Source: Thermosediminibacter litoriperuensis
GTDB taxonomy: Bacteria; Bacillota; Thermosediminibacteria; Thermosediminibacterales; Thermosediminibacteraceae
Assembly (NCBI RefSeq): GCF_008124715.1
Contig: NZ_VNHO01000002.1
Span: forward strand, 62,001-126,000
DNA length: 64,000 bases
Direction: 5' to 3'
A program made the translations under genes and the position numbers. Below, piece by piece: positions 1 to 12,162 of the stretch. The notes beneath the pieces are model-generated. The model saw only the letters and a list, made by a program, of their open reading frames with translations. It was not told the DNA's origin and made no database searches. Within the stretch, counting starts at the first letter, position 1; each line of letters begins with the position of its first letter.

Positions 1-507
1 GCCGGTGCCCTTTTTTCGGTGGCAGAGGAAGCCGGAAAGGTGGGAGAAATCAAAGAACAGCTTTCCCTGGTGAGAGACGCTGTCAAAAAATCTGCCGCCT
101 TCAGAGATTTTCTGTACCACCCCGGGATCAAAAGACAGGATAAGAAAAGGATAATCTCTGATGTCTTTTCGGGAATTCTGGACCCGGAGATGATGAACTT
201 TTTTAACCTGGTGATAGACGAGGGCCGGCAGTACTTCCTGGATGACATCTACCGGGAGTACATGGAATATTACCGGCGGTACAGGGCTTACCGCATAGCC
301 AGGGTTACCACTGCAGTGGAGCTTACCTCTGACGAAGAAGAGGATCTCAAGACAAGACTCGAGAAGATATTCGGCAGGAAAGTAGTGGTGGAAAAAGAAG
401 TGGACCCGGCGATAATAGGCGGTATGGTCGTGAGGATAGGTTTTCAGGTAATCGACGGCAGCATCAGGTCGAGGCTTGAGGAATTAAGGGCAATGATGGA
501 AGGGTAA
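1..507 (+). CDS. atpH: F1Fo ATP synthase delta subunit, 5' partial
   Basis: Delta subunit (OSCP-like) of the peripheral stalk linking F1 to Fo at the membrane. The reading frame is open to the first base of the window and reads [14 protein letters not shown], which matches the usual YAxALFxVAEE segment that follows the start by only a few residues. The GTG at 19 is therefore an internal valine, and the true start lies just outside the window. The C-terminal part ([13 protein letters not shown], then a [10 protein letters not shown] ending) is typical of the family. It is first in the visible part of the atp operon, 4 bases before atpA. Confidence 0.95.
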   Translation, partial: AGALFSVAEEAGKVGEIKEQLSLVRDAVKKSAAFRDFLYHPGIKRQDKKRIISDVFSGILDPEMMNFFNLVIDEGRQYFLDDIYREYMEYYRRYRAYRIARVTTAVELTSDEEEDLKTRLEKIFGRKVVVEKEVDPAIIGGMVVRIGFQVIDGSIRSRLEELRAMMEG

Positions 508-511
508 AAAA

Positions 512-2101
512 ATGGGGCTGGAACTTTCGGCTGACGAAATAATATCCGTCATAGAGGAAAGGATTCGCGGTTACCGGGAAAAATTGAATATAGAGGAAAC
601 GGGCTACGTGGTCAGCGTCGGCGATGGAATAGCCAGGATATACGGGTTAAAAAGGGCCATGGCTGGCGAGTTGCTGAAGTTTCCCAGCGGTGTCCACGGC
701 ATAGCGATGAACCTGGAAGAAGATTCGGTGGGGTGCGTGCTGCTAGGGCCCGACTCGATGATCAAGGAAGGTGACGAGGTCCGCCTCACTGGAAGGGTAG
801 TAGAAGTGCCCGTGGGCGAGGAAATGCTGGGGCGGGTGGTAAACGCCCTGGGAGATCCCATAGACGGCAAGGGACCGATAAATTCAGGAAAGAAAAGGCC
901 CATAGAATATCCGGCGCCGGGGGTTACCGAACGCAGACCTGTAAACACTCCGCTTATGACAGGGATCAAGGCTATCGATGCCATGATTCCGATAGGCCGC
1001 GGCCAGCGGGAGCTGATAATAGGCGACAGGCAGACCGGTAAGACCGCCATAGCCGTGGATACCATATTAAACCAGAAGGGAAAAGGTGTCTTGTGCGTGT
1101 ATGTGGCCATCGGCCAGAAGAGTTCCACGGTGGCCCGGATCGTTGAGACTATGAGGGAGCATGGGGCTATGGACTACACCGTAGTTGTGGCGGCCACCGC
1201 CAGCGAAACCGCCCCTATACAGTATATAGCTCCCTTCGCCGGCTGCGCCATGGCCGAGGAGTTTATGTACAGCGGCAGAGACGCTCTCATAGTGTACGAC
1301 GATCTTTCAAAGCACGCTATCGCCTACAGGGCCATGTCGCTGCTTTTAAGGAGGCCGCCGGGGCGGGAAGCCTTCCCGGGCGACGTATTTTACCTCCACT
1401 CCCGGCTGCTAGAAAGGTCCGCCTGCCTGAGTAAAAAAATGGGCGGCGGGTCCATGACGGCTTTACCCATAGTGGAGACTCTGGGCGGGGATGTTTCGGC
1501 ATACATTCCGACAAACATAATCTCGATTACCGACGGGCAGATATATCTGGAGCCCGAACTTTTCCACGCCGGTGTAAGACCGGCCGTTAACGCCGGGCTT
1601 TCCGTATCGAGGGTGGGGGGTGCGGCCCAGTTCAAGATAATGAAACAGGTGGCCGGCAGGGTGAGGCTGGACCTGGCCCAGTACAGGGAACTGGCTGCGT
1701 TCGCCCAGTTCGGCATGGAACTGGACAGCGAGACCCGGGCAAGGCTTGCCCGTGGAGAGCGCATCGTCGAGATTTTAAAGCAGAACCAGTACGAGCCTCA
1801 GGAGCTGGAAAGCCAGATACTTTCCCTGTACTCGGTGACCCACGGGTTCCTCGACGATGTGCCCGTGGCTGATGTGAAGCGTTGGGAGAAGGAAATGCTG
1901 GAATACGCAAGATCGGCCCATCCCGAAGTCCTGCAGGAGATAAGGGAAAAAAAGGCTATGGACGACGGGCTGGAAGAAAGGATCCGGGTGCTTCTTGAGG
2001 AATTCAAGAAACGATTCAGTCCCTCCGCGGGGGAATCCCCGGAGGAACTTGACGTGAAAGATCGCGAAAACGAGACGGCGGACCGCCGGCGGGGAAACTA
2101 A
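512..2101 (+). CDS. atpA: F1Fo ATP synthase alpha subunit
   Basis: Non-catalytic nucleotide-binding subunit of F1. The Walker A motif GDRQTGKT lies at about residues 171-178, followed by the conserved alpha-subunit core ([33 protein letters not shown]). At 529 residues it is some 25 longer than usual. The extra length is a charged C-terminal tail after the usual FKKxF ending ([21 protein letters not shown]), which looks like a lineage-specific extension. It lies 4 bases after atpH and 15 bases before atpG in the operon. Confidence 0.97.
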   Translation: MGLELSADEIISVIEERIRGYREKLNIEETGYVVSVGDGIARIYGLKRAMAGELLKFPSGVHGIAMNLEEDSVGCVLLGPDSMIKEGDEVRLTGRVVEVPVGEEMLGRVVNALGDPIDGKGPINSGKKRPIEYPAPGVTERRPVNTPLMTGIKAIDAMIPIGRGQRELIIGDRQTGKTAIAVDTILNQKGKGVLCVYVAIGQKSSTVARIVETMREHGAMDYTVVVAATASETAPIQYIAPFAGCAMAEEFMYSGRDALIVYDDLSKHAIAYRAMSLLLRRPPGREAFPGDVFYLHSRLLERSACLSKKMGGGSMTALPIVETLGGDVSAYIPTNIISITDGQIYLEPELFHAGVRPAVNAGLSVSRVGGAAQFKIMKQVAGRVRLDLAQYRELAAFAQFGMELDSETRARLARGERIVEILKQNQYEPQELESQILSLYSVTHGFLDDVPVADVKRWEKEMLEYARSAHPEVLQEIREKKAMDDGLEERIRVLLEEFKKRFSPSAGESPEELDVKDRENETADRRRGN

Positions 2102-2116
2102 AGGGGGGAGTTATTC

Positions 2117-4667
<2,551 letters not shown>

Positions 4668-4722
4668 GAGGAGCGATTGGGGGCAATAATCTTAATGAAT
4701 AACGTATGAGGAGGAGATGTTT

Positions 4723-5469
4723 ATGAAATTTATGAAAATAGTTGTCATAGGACTCATTTTTCTATTAACCGTCCCGGTCGTCTCCCTCAGTATGGCGGAG
4801 GAAGACCTTTTATTGGAGGCCTTTACTGCTACCGGGGCCCGGCCGGAAGCTTTCGATGTGACAGACTGGTCAGTAATTAATAGAAAATTTATGGATTTTT
4901 CAGATATGAAGCATATCACAGAAAAGGTACTCCGGATCTTCGGCGCCGGTGAGAATAATTTCCCCTCGACGCAGGAATCCGACGATATGTACAGAATACT
5001 TACCCTCGAGGGTATGCTGGATGACGATACCCACCTGCGAGTGATAGTGCAGTCGGTAAAACTGCCCGAGGAATATGAAAAGGAACCGCAGACCTACCTG
5101 GTGGTAAATGTTACCGGTAGGGATGTTGGAAAACTAAAGGTCATGAAAAAGAAGGTTATTGAAGCGGTGAACTCCAGCGGCGGGCATTCAAGAATTACCA
5201 CTTGCCTCACCGGGGCATTTTATGGTAAACTTAATCAGACGGATAAGGACAAAATTATCGACAAGATACGCGAAAAGCTTGATATAAAAGAATTCGAAAA
5301 GATGCAGGATCTGGAGACTCAAAGCTTCGTAGGCTACAGCCCGCTTATTTCCGACGGTATCGAAATCATGGGCGAAAATTACAACGTAAACGTCGCCATG
5401 AGGTACAGCCCCGATGACGACAGGACTTATATATGGATGGGGGTACCCGTCATTTCGGTCGAATACTAG
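4723..5469 (+). CDS. ywmB: YwmB family protein (secreted or membrane-anchored)
   Basis: This matches the YwmB family chiefly by its place between atpC and murA, as in Bacillus, and by overall layout: an N-terminal hydrophobic segment (residues about 4-22, [19 protein letters not shown], a probable signal peptide) and a soluble domain containing [18 protein letters not shown]. The molecular function of the family is not established. An ATG at 4717 is also in frame, but AGGAGG at 4709-4714 is only 2 bases from it and 8 bases from the ATG at 4723, so the second is preferred. Confidence 0.75.
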   Translation: MKFMKIVVIGLIFLLTVPVVSLSMAEEDLLLEAFTATGARPEAFDVTDWSVINRKFMDFSDMKHITEKVLRIFGAGENNFPSTQESDDMYRILTLEGMLDDDTHLRVIVQSVKLPEEYEKEPQTYLVVNVTGRDVGKLKVMKKKVIEAVNSSGGHSRITTCLTGAFYGKLNQTDKDKIIDKIREKLDIKEFEKMQDLETQSFVGYSPLISDGIEIMGENYNVNVAMRYSPDDDRTYIWMGVPVISVEY

Positions 5470-5489
5470 AATTTTCGGGGGGAAAAGGA

Positions 5490-6740
5490 TTGTCGAGTTT
5501 TATCATAGAAGGTGGAGAGAGCCTTAAAGGGACCGTTCGGGCCAGCGGTGCCAAAAACGCCGTGCTACCCGTTATGGCTGCGTCGCTGCTGGCGGAGGGC
5601 GAGTGCGTGATCGAAGACGTCCCCGAGCTTGAAGACGTCAGGGTGATGAGGGAGGTACTATCTTCCCTCGGAGCCGGGTGTGAAACAAAAGAGAGTTCGC
5701 TGAAGATAAATCCCGATAATATAGATACCTGTGAGGCCCCTTACGAACTTGTGCGGAAAATGAGGGCTTCTTTTTTGGTAATGGGCCCGTTGCTGGCGAA
5801 ATACGGCAGGGCCAGGATATCCTTGCCCGGCGGCTGTGCTATCGGCAGCCGGCCCATAGACCTGCACCTGAAGGGTTTTAGCGCCCTGGGGGCCGAAATT
5901 GACCTGGGGCACGGTTTTGTAGAAGCCAGATGTGAAAAATTGAAGGGCAACATAATTTACCTGGATTTTCCCAGCGTCGGTGCCACCGAGAACATAATGA
6001 TGGCCGCCGCTCTGGCTGAAGGGCAGACCATCATAGAAAATGCAGCCAAGGAGCCGGAAATAGTGGACCTGGCCAACTTCCTCAATTCCATGGGGGCCCA
6101 CATACGCGGTGCAGGTACCGATATAATAAAGATTGAGGGCGTCAAAAGCCTGAAGGGCATTTCATATACGGTCATACCGGACCGGATTGAGGCGGGTACT
6201 TACCTGATCGCTGGCGCCATTACCAACGGGGACGTGCTGGTGGAAAACGTGGTATCCGAACACCTCAAGCCTCTAATTGCCAAGCTCATCGAATGCGGAG
6301 CGGAGGTGACCGAGGGCGAGGACGGCATAAGGGTCGTGGGGAAGGGCAGGCCCAATCCCGTGGATGTAAAAACCATGCCCTATCCCGGCTTCCCCACCGA
6401 CATGCAGGCCCAGATGATGGCGTATCTGAGCCTTTGCAACGGCAACAGCATGATAATCGAGACCGTTTTCGAAAACCGCTTCATGCACGTGGAGGAATTG
6501 AAGCGCATGGGCGCGAGGATAAGGATAGAGGGAAGGAGCGCCATGATAGAAGGCGTGGAAAAGCTTTCCGGCGCTCCGGTGAAAGCCACCGACCTTCGCG
6601 CCGGGGCGGCCCTCATCCTGGCAGGCCTGGCGGCTGAAGGTACCACCGAAGTTATGAACGCCCAGCACGTGGACAGGGGCTACGAAAACATAGTGGAAAA
6701 ACTGCGTTCCATCGGAGCGAAAATAAAGAGAGCCGAATAA
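5490..6740 (+). CDS. murA: UDP-N-acetylglucosamine 1-carboxyvinyltransferase
   Basis: First committed enzyme of peptidoglycan synthesis: it transfers enolpyruvate from PEP to UDP-GlcNAc in the cytoplasm. The fosfomycin-target cysteine is present in [15 protein letters not shown] (about residue 116), and the [18 protein letters not shown] start and [12 protein letters not shown] segment are typical. The open frame extends upstream to 5433, inside ywmB, but TTG at 5490 follows GGGGGGAAAAGG and gives 416 residues, the usual length. The start opens with the standard [13 protein letters not shown]. Confidence 0.95.
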   Translation: MSSFIIEGGESLKGTVRASGAKNAVLPVMAASLLAEGECVIEDVPELEDVRVMREVLSSLGAGCETKESSLKINPDNIDTCEAPYELVRKMRASFLVMGPLLAKYGRARISLPGGCAIGSRPIDLHLKGFSALGAEIDLGHGFVEARCEKLKGNIIYLDFPSVGATENIMMAAALAEGQTIIENAAKEPEIVDLANFLNSMGAHIRGAGTDIIKIEGVKSLKGISYTVIPDRIEAGTYLIAGAITNGDVLVENVVSEHLKPLIAKLIECGAEVTEGEDGIRVVGKGRPNPVDVKTMPYPGFPTDMQAQMMAYLSLCNGNSMIIETVFENRFMHVEELKRMGARIRIEGRSAMIEGVEKLSGAPVKATDLRAGAALILAGLAAEGTTEVMNAQHVDRGYENIVEKLRSIGAKIKRAE

Positions 6741-6752
6741 GGCTCTTTTTTT
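6729..6752 (+). terminator. Rho-independent terminator of murA
   Basis: AGAGCC (6729-6734) pairs with GGCTCT (6741-6746) around a 6-base loop, followed by a run of T. The murA stop codon lies in the loop, a compact arrangement that ends the atp-ywmB-murA transcription unit before spoIID. Confidence 0.75.
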
Positions 6753-6817
6753 ATATTGATCATATTCCCGGCATCCCGGAAATAAAATTTTATAAGACAA
6801 AAAGGGGCTGGGATATA

Positions 6818-7822
6818 ATGAGAAACGCCGCGTATTACCTCGTTTTTTTTATATTCTTCGTGGTAATTATCCTCCCTGCCGTTGTGGTGAAGAGCTGCAG
6901 CGACCTTCTGCCGGAAAGGACCGGGGAGCCTGAAAAAGTGGATAAGCCCGGGGGACTGATGGTCTCACTCTATGTGACCTCCAAGAACAGCATTGAGAAA
7001 ATTCCCCTCGAGGAATATGTAAAGGGAGTGGTGGCGGCCGAAATGCCGGCCGGATTTAAAATGGAGGCCCTGAAGGCTCAGGCGGTGGCTGCCAGGACCT
7101 ACGCATATAAAAGGATGAGATCGGCTGGAGGGACCGGTTGCAGTCTGCACCCGGAAGCCGACGTGTGCGACGACCCGACCCACTGCCAGGCCTGGATAAC
7201 AAGGGGAGAGATGCTGAAAAAATGGGGGATATTCGCCTTTTACCACTACTACAGCAAGATCTCTCAGGCGGTGAAAAGCACCGCCGGTATGGTGATCCTT
7301 TACCAGGGCAAGCCCATCGACCCCCTTTTTCACTCCACCAGCGGCGGTAAGACGGAAAATTCCGAGGACGTCTGGGGGAATTTCATCCCTTACCTGCGCA
7401 GCGTAACCAGCCCCGGCGAGGAGACTTCGCCCAGGTTTGTGGCCGTAAAGCAGGTGCCCGTCAACGAGGTTGTTTCAAAACTAAGGCAGAAATGGCCTGA
7501 CATAGTGCTGGATCCCAGAAACCCTGAACGCCAGTGGAAAGTCGTAGAGAGGAGCGAGGGCGGCAGGATTAAAAAAATTCAGATAGGGAACAGGGTGGTC
7601 AACGGCACGGAGATCCGGGAACTGTTCCAGCTCAATTCCACCAACTTCAGGTGGGAGAGGGTCGGGGATAATATAAAATTCACCACCGTGGGTTACGGCC
7701 ACGGCGTGGGTATGAGCCAGTACGGGGCCAACGCCATGGCCGAAAGGGGCGCCAATTATGTCGATATACTGAAGCACTACTATACGGGGGTTGAGGTTAA
7801 AAAGATAGAAGGGCTCAAATAA
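6818..7822 (+). CDS. spoIID: Stage II sporulation protein D (peptidoglycan lytic transglycosylase)
   Basis: Membrane-anchored lytic transglycosylase of the engulfment machinery (DMP complex with SpoIIM and SpoIIP in known species). An N-terminal membrane segment (YYLVFFIFFVVIILPAVVV, residues about 5-23) is followed by the SpoIID domain with the catalytic-region motif VAAEMPAGFKMEALKAQAVA and the C-terminal GYGHGVGMSQYGANAMA. The length (334) is normal. Position after murA and before spoIIQ matches Bacillus. It probably has its own sporulation promoter since a terminator precedes it, but I could not assign one. Confidence 0.94.
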   Translation: MRNAAYYLVFFIFFVVIILPAVVVKSCSDLLPERTGEPEKVDKPGGLMVSLYVTSKNSIEKIPLEEYVKGVVAAEMPAGFKMEALKAQAVAARTYAYKRMRSAGGTGCSLHPEADVCDDPTHCQAWITRGEMLKKWGIFAFYHYYSKISQAVKSTAGMVILYQGKPIDPLFHSTSGGKTENSEDVWGNFIPYLRSVTSPGEETSPRFVAVKQVPVNEVVSKLRQKWPDIVLDPRNPERQWKVVERSEGGRIKKIQIGNRVVNGTEIRELFQLNSTNFRWERVGDNIKFTTVGYGHGVGMSQYGANAMAERGANYVDILKHYYTGVEVKKIEGLK

Positions 7823-7881
7823 ATTATATAAACGACGCATGCATAATGGAGGAAAATTATGGTCATAATATTAACGAGGTG

Positions 7882-8700
7882 ATGCAGATGTTCCGCGTCC
7901 GGCGGCCCATCAGAGAATTTTTCTCCATTATGCAAAAAATGTGGAAGAAAATATCCTTAAAAAGGCTTTTACTCGTGGCATTTCTGGCGGTGCTCTTTAC
8001 AGTAAACGGCGCCTTCTGGTACCTGAGGTTTTTCGGCAAAGGCCCGCAGCAGCCGCAGGATTACTCAGCTCCTAAAGAGTGGGAAATCAATCTGAATGAA
8101 GAAAAAATACCTGATAAGGCCGAAGATGAACAGGAAGTTGAACAGGAGCCTGCGGTGGAACCCGGCAGAGAGTCGGCCGAGCCGGTTCCCGGTTCTCAGG
8201 ATATCCCGCCGGCGGATACCGCTGAGGTGAAGGGCGGCGAAAAAACTGCCGAAGCCGGTGTGGTTGAGGCTTTTGCCGGAAATCCTTCGACAATGGCCAT
8301 GCCCGTGCTGGGAAAAATCATAACGGAGCATTCCTCCGACGGGCTGGTATATTCCAAGACCCTGGAGCAGTGGTGTGTCCATAAAGGCGTGGATATTGCG
8401 GCGGATACTGGCACACCGGTTAAAGCCGCCATGGCCGGAACGGTAGTCGAAGTGCGAAACTCCGATCCAAAGCTGGGTGTGGTCGTCGTAATAGACCATG
8501 GAAACGGCATCAAGACTCTCTACGGTAATCTGATGTCAGACAACCTCGTGCAGAAGGGGAAGCAAGTTAAAAAAGGCGACGTCATAGGGGGCGTCGGTAA
8601 GACGGCCCCCTATGAGATAGAGGATCCTCCCCACCTTCACTTCGAGGTTCTGAAAGGAACCGAGAGCATTGATCCAAGGAACTTTCTCCCCGATCTTTAA
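7882..8700 (+). CDS. spoIIQ: SpoIIQ-like M23 (LytM) peptidase, forespore engulfment protein
   Basis: Forespore membrane protein that forms the channel/ratchet with SpoIIIAH in known sporulators. One membrane helix (LLLVAFLAVLFTVNGAFWYL), an acidic linker, then a C-terminal M23 domain. Zinc-ligand motifs HKGVD and HLHFE are both present, whereas Bacillus SpoIIQ is degenerate; the usual YxHL histidine is replaced (LYGNL). An in-frame ATG at 7846 lacks a ribosome site. The ATGs at 7882 and 7888 follow GAGGTG, and a 7-codon ORF (7859-7882, with GGAGG before it) ends in TGATG at this start, which suggests coupling. Symbol assigned from synteny with spoIID/spoIIID. Confidence 0.85.
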   Translation: MQMFRVRRPIREFFSIMQKMWKKISLKRLLLVAFLAVLFTVNGAFWYLRFFGKGPQQPQDYSAPKEWEINLNEEKIPDKAEDEQEVEQEPAVEPGRESAEPVPGSQDIPPADTAEVKGGEKTAEAGVVEAFAGNPSTMAMPVLGKIITEHSSDGLVYSKTLEQWCVHKGVDIAADTGTPVKAAMAGTVVEVRNSDPKLGVVVVIDHGNGIKTLYGNLMSDNLVQKGKQVKKGDVIGGVGKTAPYEIEDPPHLHFEVLKGTESIDPRNFLPDL

Positions 8701-8716
8701 AAAGCCCCCCTTTAAA

Positions 8717-8752
8717 AAAGCATGGCCCTTAAAGGCCGTGCTTTATTTTTTT
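8717..8752 (+). terminator. Rho-independent terminator after spoIIQ
   Basis: An 11-bp stem (8717-8727 with 8734-8744, one G-U pair) with a 6-base loop is followed by a T-rich run. It separates spoIIQ from spoIIID. Confidence 0.8.
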
Positions 8753-8813
8753 CTTCTAACAAAGTAAATAGCGACATATATATTTAGTAAAAACGGGCTG
8801 AGGGGGAATAAAA

Positions 8814-9062
8814 GTGAGAGATTACATGAGAGAAAGGATTCTGGCAATTGCGTCGTACATAATCGAAACTAAGGCTACCGTAAGGCAGGCCGCTAAAATA
8901 TTCGGTGTCAGCAAGAGTACGGTGCATAAAGACATGACCGAGAGACTTCCCGAGATAAATCCAGAGAAGGCGAAATTGGTAAAGGAGGTGCTGGAATTCA
9001 ACAAGGCCGAGAGGCACATCAGGGGAGGAAGGGCCACCAGAAGGAAGTACCTCAATTGTTAA
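8814..9062 (+). CDS. spoIIID: Stage III sporulation protein D, mother-cell transcription factor
   Basis: Small HTH protein that switches genes on and off in the sigma-E to sigma-K phase of the mother cell. The 82 residues match SpoIIID closely along the whole length: an ETKATVRQAAKIFGVSKSTVHKD helix-turn-helix at about residues 19-41, then ERLPEINPEKAKLVKEVLEFNKAERHIRGGRAT. The GTG start follows GAGGGGGAATAAAA. It is in the conserved place before mbl. Confidence 0.96.
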   Translation: MRDYMRERILAIASYIIETKATVRQAAKIFGVSKSTVHKDMTERLPEINPEKAKLVKEVLEFNKAERHIRGGRATRRKYLNC

Positions 9063-9154
9063 CAAAAATTTGGAAAAAAGAAGGAATTTTTGTATATATG
9101 TAGAATTTATACTTAAGTATCTGTTAAGTTTTGACAGGAGGTTACATAAATTTC

Positions 9155-10153
9155 ATGGATATCGGTATAGACCTCGGAACAGCATCTGTACTAATGTACG
9201 TACGGGGGAAAGGTATCGTCCTCCAGGAACCTTCTGTAGTAGCTTTGGACAAGGATACGGGCAAAGTGCTGGCTGTCGGAGAACAGGCCTGGAAGATGAT
9301 CGGCAGGACTCCCGGTAATATTGTGGCCATAAGGCCCATGCGGGGAGGTGTAATAGCCGATTATACTATAACGGAGCTGATGCTCAAGCATTTTCTGAAC
9401 AAGGTCATTCAGCGAAAACTGTTCCGCCCCAGGGTTATGGTATGCGTGCCCGCGGTGATAACCGAGGTGGAAAAGAGGGCCGTTATCGAGGCGGCGGCCG
9501 CCGCCGGGGCAAGGCAGACCTTCCTCATTGAGGAGCCTGTTGCGGCGGCCATAGGAGCGGGCCTTGATATATCAAAACCGATGGGCAGCATGGTCGTCGA
9601 CATCGGCGGGGGCACCACCGACATCGCCGTGCTTTCCCTGGGAGGAATCGTGTGCGGGACTTCGATAAGGGTAGCGGGAGATATGTTCGACGAAGCCATA
9701 ATAAGGTACGTAAAAAAGGAGTTTAATCTAGCCATCGGAGAGCGCACCGCCGAGGAAGTGAAAATCTCCATAGCTACAGTGTTTCCGGATGCCAGTTCAT
9801 CGGAATCTTTGGAAATCAGGGGCAGGAGCCTCGTCAGCGGGCTCCCCCAGACCATAACAATCAACGCCCGGCAGACATGTGAGGCTCTTCAGGAACCTGT
9901 AGAAAGGATAATCGAAGCTATATTCAGCGTGCTGGAGAGGACACCTCCGGAACTGGCGGCGGATCTCAGCGAGCGGGGCATAATCATGACCGGGGGCGGT
10001 TCTCTGCTGAAAGGTCTCGACAAGCTTATAGCCCACCGGACCAATATCCCGGTTTACATAGCGGAAGACGCCGTTTCCTGTGTCGCCTTGGGAGCCGGCA
10101 AGGCGTTGGAATGCCTTGATATGCTGGGATCTAAAGCCGTTTATAGAAGATGA
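9155..10153 (+). CDS. mbl: MreB/Mbl-family actin-like cell-shape protein
   Basis: Actin-like ATPase that guides lateral wall synthesis beneath the membrane. Phosphate-1 motif DIGIDLGTASV is at the N-terminus, phosphate-2 is VVDIGGGTTDIAVLSLGG, and the adenosine motif is GIIMTGGGSLLKGLD. Location after spoIIID points to the mbl paralogue. The start is uncertain: AGGAGG at 9136-9141 is 13 bases from the ATG at 9155, the TTG at 9131 has no ribosome site, and an in-frame ATA at 9146 lines up better with the start of known Mbl proteins. Confidence 0.93.
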   Translation: MDIGIDLGTASVLMYVRGKGIVLQEPSVVALDKDTGKVLAVGEQAWKMIGRTPGNIVAIRPMRGGVIADYTITELMLKHFLNKVIQRKLFRPRVMVCVPAVITEVEKRAVIEAAAAAGARQTFLIEEPVAAAIGAGLDISKPMGSMVVDIGGGTTDIAVLSLGGIVCGTSIRVAGDMFDEAIIRYVKKEFNLAIGERTAEEVKISIATVFPDASSSESLEIRGRSLVSGLPQTITINARQTCEALQEPVERIIEAIFSVLERTPPELAADLSERGIIMTGGGSLLKGLDKLIAHRTNIPVYIAEDAVSCVALGAGKALECLDMLGSKAVYRR

Positions 10154-10173
10154 GGGGGGAGGTGATAAGTAGT

Positions 10174-10959
10174 ATGATAAGAGGACTTTATACTTCCGCG
10201 TCGGGGATGCTGGTGGAGATGGCAAGGACCGACGTCATCTCCAACAACCTGGCAAATGTGAACACCACGGGGTTTAAAAAGGACAGGGCCGTGTTCAGGG
10301 CTTTTCCGGAGATGAACATCCACCGCTTTGACGATCCTGAACCGGCAGGGGCCGGATTCAAAATCGATCCGGTGCCGTTTATAGGCGCGCTCGGGACGGG
10401 CGCCGTACTGGACGAAATCCACGTGGATTTCACCCAGGGCCGGATAGAAATGACCTCCAACCCTCTGGACCTGGCCATAGAGGATACTGCAGCGGGTGAA
10501 AGATCGTTTTTTGAAATTCAGACGCCGGAGGGAGTCCGCTACACCAGGGACGGCAGCTTTACCATCGATGCCGGCGGATTTCTGGTGACCAGGGAAGGGT
10601 ACTACGTAATGGGCGAGAACGGCCCGGTAAACTTAAAGGAAGGCAGCAAGGTAGTGATAAACACCAGGGGAGAGGTGTATCTTGACGGCCAGCTGGTGGA
10701 CAGGCTCCGAATTGCGGCTTTTCCGGCGGGTTCGCTTCTTGAAAAACAGGGCGATAACCTTTATAGTGCTCAGGAGGGCGTGCCCTTACCGGCCGATGCC
10801 CGGATAATTCAGGGAGCCTTGGAGCGGTCCAATGTAAACGCCGTTTCTGAAATGGTAAGCCTCATATCGGCCTTCAGGGCTTACGAGGCGAATCAGAGGG
10901 TTGTAAAAGCCCACGATGACACGCTGGCTAGCGCTGTAAACGAAATCGCGAGAATATAA
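10174..10959 (+). CDS. flhO: Flagellar rod protein, FlgF/FlgG family (FlhO type)
   Basis: Structural protein of the flagellar rod. The N-terminus MIRGLYTSASGMLVEMARTDVISNNLANVNTTGFKK is the canonical rod/hook motif, and the C-terminus (SNVNAVSEMVSLISAFRAYEANQRVVKAHDDTLASAVNEI) is the matching helix that pairs with it in the assembled rod. The frame extends up to 10150, but the conserved start is the ATG at 10174 after GGGGGGAGGTG. With the next gene it forms the flhO-flhP pair found after mbl in Bacillus. No other flagellar genes are nearby apart from the rod-binding gene. Confidence 0.92.
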   Translation: MIRGLYTSASGMLVEMARTDVISNNLANVNTTGFKKDRAVFRAFPEMNIHRFDDPEPAGAGFKIDPVPFIGALGTGAVLDEIHVDFTQGRIEMTSNPLDLAIEDTAAGERSFFEIQTPEGVRYTRDGSFTIDAGGFLVTREGYYVMGENGPVNLKEGSKVVINTRGEVYLDGQLVDRLRIAAFPAGSLLEKQGDNLYSAQEGVPLPADARIIQGALERSNVNAVSEMVSLISAFRAYEANQRVVKAHDDTLASAVNEIARI

Positions 10960-11039
10960 AATAGGGCCGGACTGCATTGCAGGGGCCCTCCGCTGCTGAA
11001 CGATTGAGGCAGCGAGATTTAATGGGGAGGGATTTTGCC

Positions 11040-11846
11040 ATGATGCGAGCGCTCTGGAGTGCGGGCTCGGGCATGCTTGCCCAGCAGCTCAACGTCGACG
11101 TGATTTCAAATAACCTGGCAAACGTAAACACCACCGGCTACAAAAAAAGCAGGGTGGAGTTTAAGGATCTGCTTTACGAGACCTTACGGAGGCCCGATGT
11201 TTATCAGCCCGGACAGGGGAATCCGGTGGGACTGCAGGTTGGACATGGCGTAAGACCTTCCTCGACTACCCGCTTTTTCACCCAGGGTAACCTCCAGCAG
11301 ACGGGAAATACCTTCGACTTGGCCATCGAGGGGGAAGGCTTTTTCGTGGTGGAAAGGCCCGATGGAAGCCGGGCTTTTACCAGGGATGGATCCTTTAAAT
11401 TATCCATAGACGGGTCCGACAGGTACCTGGTCACGTCTGAAGGATATTACGTGCTCAGCACCGATGAGGATTACATATCGATACCCGAAGACCTCACGGA
11501 TATAAACATATCGGCCGGCGGCACCATAACGGGCCGCGACAGGGACGGCAATATTCAGGAAATTGGAACTATCGCCCTGGCCACATTTTTAAACCCCGAG
11601 GGCCTGCTGGCCGTGGGCAACAACCTCTTTGAGCAGACGGCGGCATCGGGAGAATACCGGCTGAAACAGGACCCCGGCGAACCGGGATTCGGTACCGTGT
11701 TGCAGGGCTTCCTGGAGATGTCCAACGTGCAGGTCGTGGAAGAGATGGTGAATTTAATCGTAGCCCAGAGGGCCTATGAAATAAATACAAAGGCCATCCA
11801 GACCAGCGACGAAATGCTGGGCGAAGCCAATAATCTCAGGAGATAG
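11040..11846 (+). CDS. flhP: Flagellar rod protein, FlgG family (FlhP type)
   Basis: Second rod protein of the pair. It has the same N-terminal motif (LWSAGSGMLAQQLNVDVISNNLANVNTTGYKKSRVEF) and C-terminal helix (SNVQVVEEMVNLIVAQRAYEINTKAIQTSDEML). The central domain AIEGEGFFVVERPDGSRAFTRDGSF is the FlgG-like D1 domain. The open frame begins at 10977, but ATG 11040 (or 11043) follows GGGGAGGG and matches the family start. It is followed closely by the rod-binding gene. Confidence 0.92.
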   Translation: MMRALWSAGSGMLAQQLNVDVISNNLANVNTTGYKKSRVEFKDLLYETLRRPDVYQPGQGNPVGLQVGHGVRPSSTTRFFTQGNLQQTGNTFDLAIEGEGFFVVERPDGSRAFTRDGSFKLSIDGSDRYLVTSEGYYVLSTDEDYISIPEDLTDINISAGGTITGRDRDGNIQEIGTIALATFLNPEGLLAVGNNLFEQTAASGEYRLKQDPGEPGFGTVLQGFLEMSNVQVVEEMVNLIVAQRAYEINTKAIQTSDEMLGEANNLRR

Positions 11847-11859
11847 GAGGTTCTGAGGC

Positions 11860-12138
11860 TTGAAAGTAGAATCCGTAAGCCCCGTCGCTGCGGCCGTTGA
11901 AGCCGAAAGGGCGAAATCCGAATTGAAAAAGGTATGCAAGCAGTTCGAGGCAATCTTTTTGAGATACCTTCTAAAAGAGATGCGAGAGACCGTGCCAAAT
12001 TCGGGATTTCTGGGACACGGCCTGGCTTTCGACATAGCCCGGTCCATGCACGATGACGCACTGGCCGAGGAACTTTCCAGGAATAATGGGATAGGAATTG
12101 CGGAACAATTGTACAGGCAGCTCTCCCGATACGTATAA
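11860..12138 (+). CDS. FlgJ-type rod-binding protein, rod-binding domain only
   Basis: A 92-residue protein consisting of the rod-binding domain seen at the N-terminus of FlgJ (LKKVCKQFEAIFLRYLLKEMRETVP, then GFLGHGLAFDIARSMHDDALAEELSRN). It lacks the muramidase domain that FlgJ of proteobacteria carries. It probably caps or chaperones rod assembly. The TTG start is preceded by AGGAGGTTCTGAGGC. It lies 13 bases after the FlgG-type gene, so the three flagellar genes form one operon. Confidence 0.88.
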   Translation: MKVESVSPVAAAVEAERAKSELKKVCKQFEAIFLRYLLKEMRETVPNSGFLGHGLAFDIARSMHDDALAEELSRNNGIGIAEQLYRQLSRYV

Positions 12139-12162
12139 CGACGGTGAGTAACGGAGGTTTTT

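Noticed and set aside
604-1128. Long minus-strand open frames opposite atpA, atpD, glmS and other genes
   Set aside because: They are antisense shadows of well-matched family proteins, without ribosome sites or recognisable domains.
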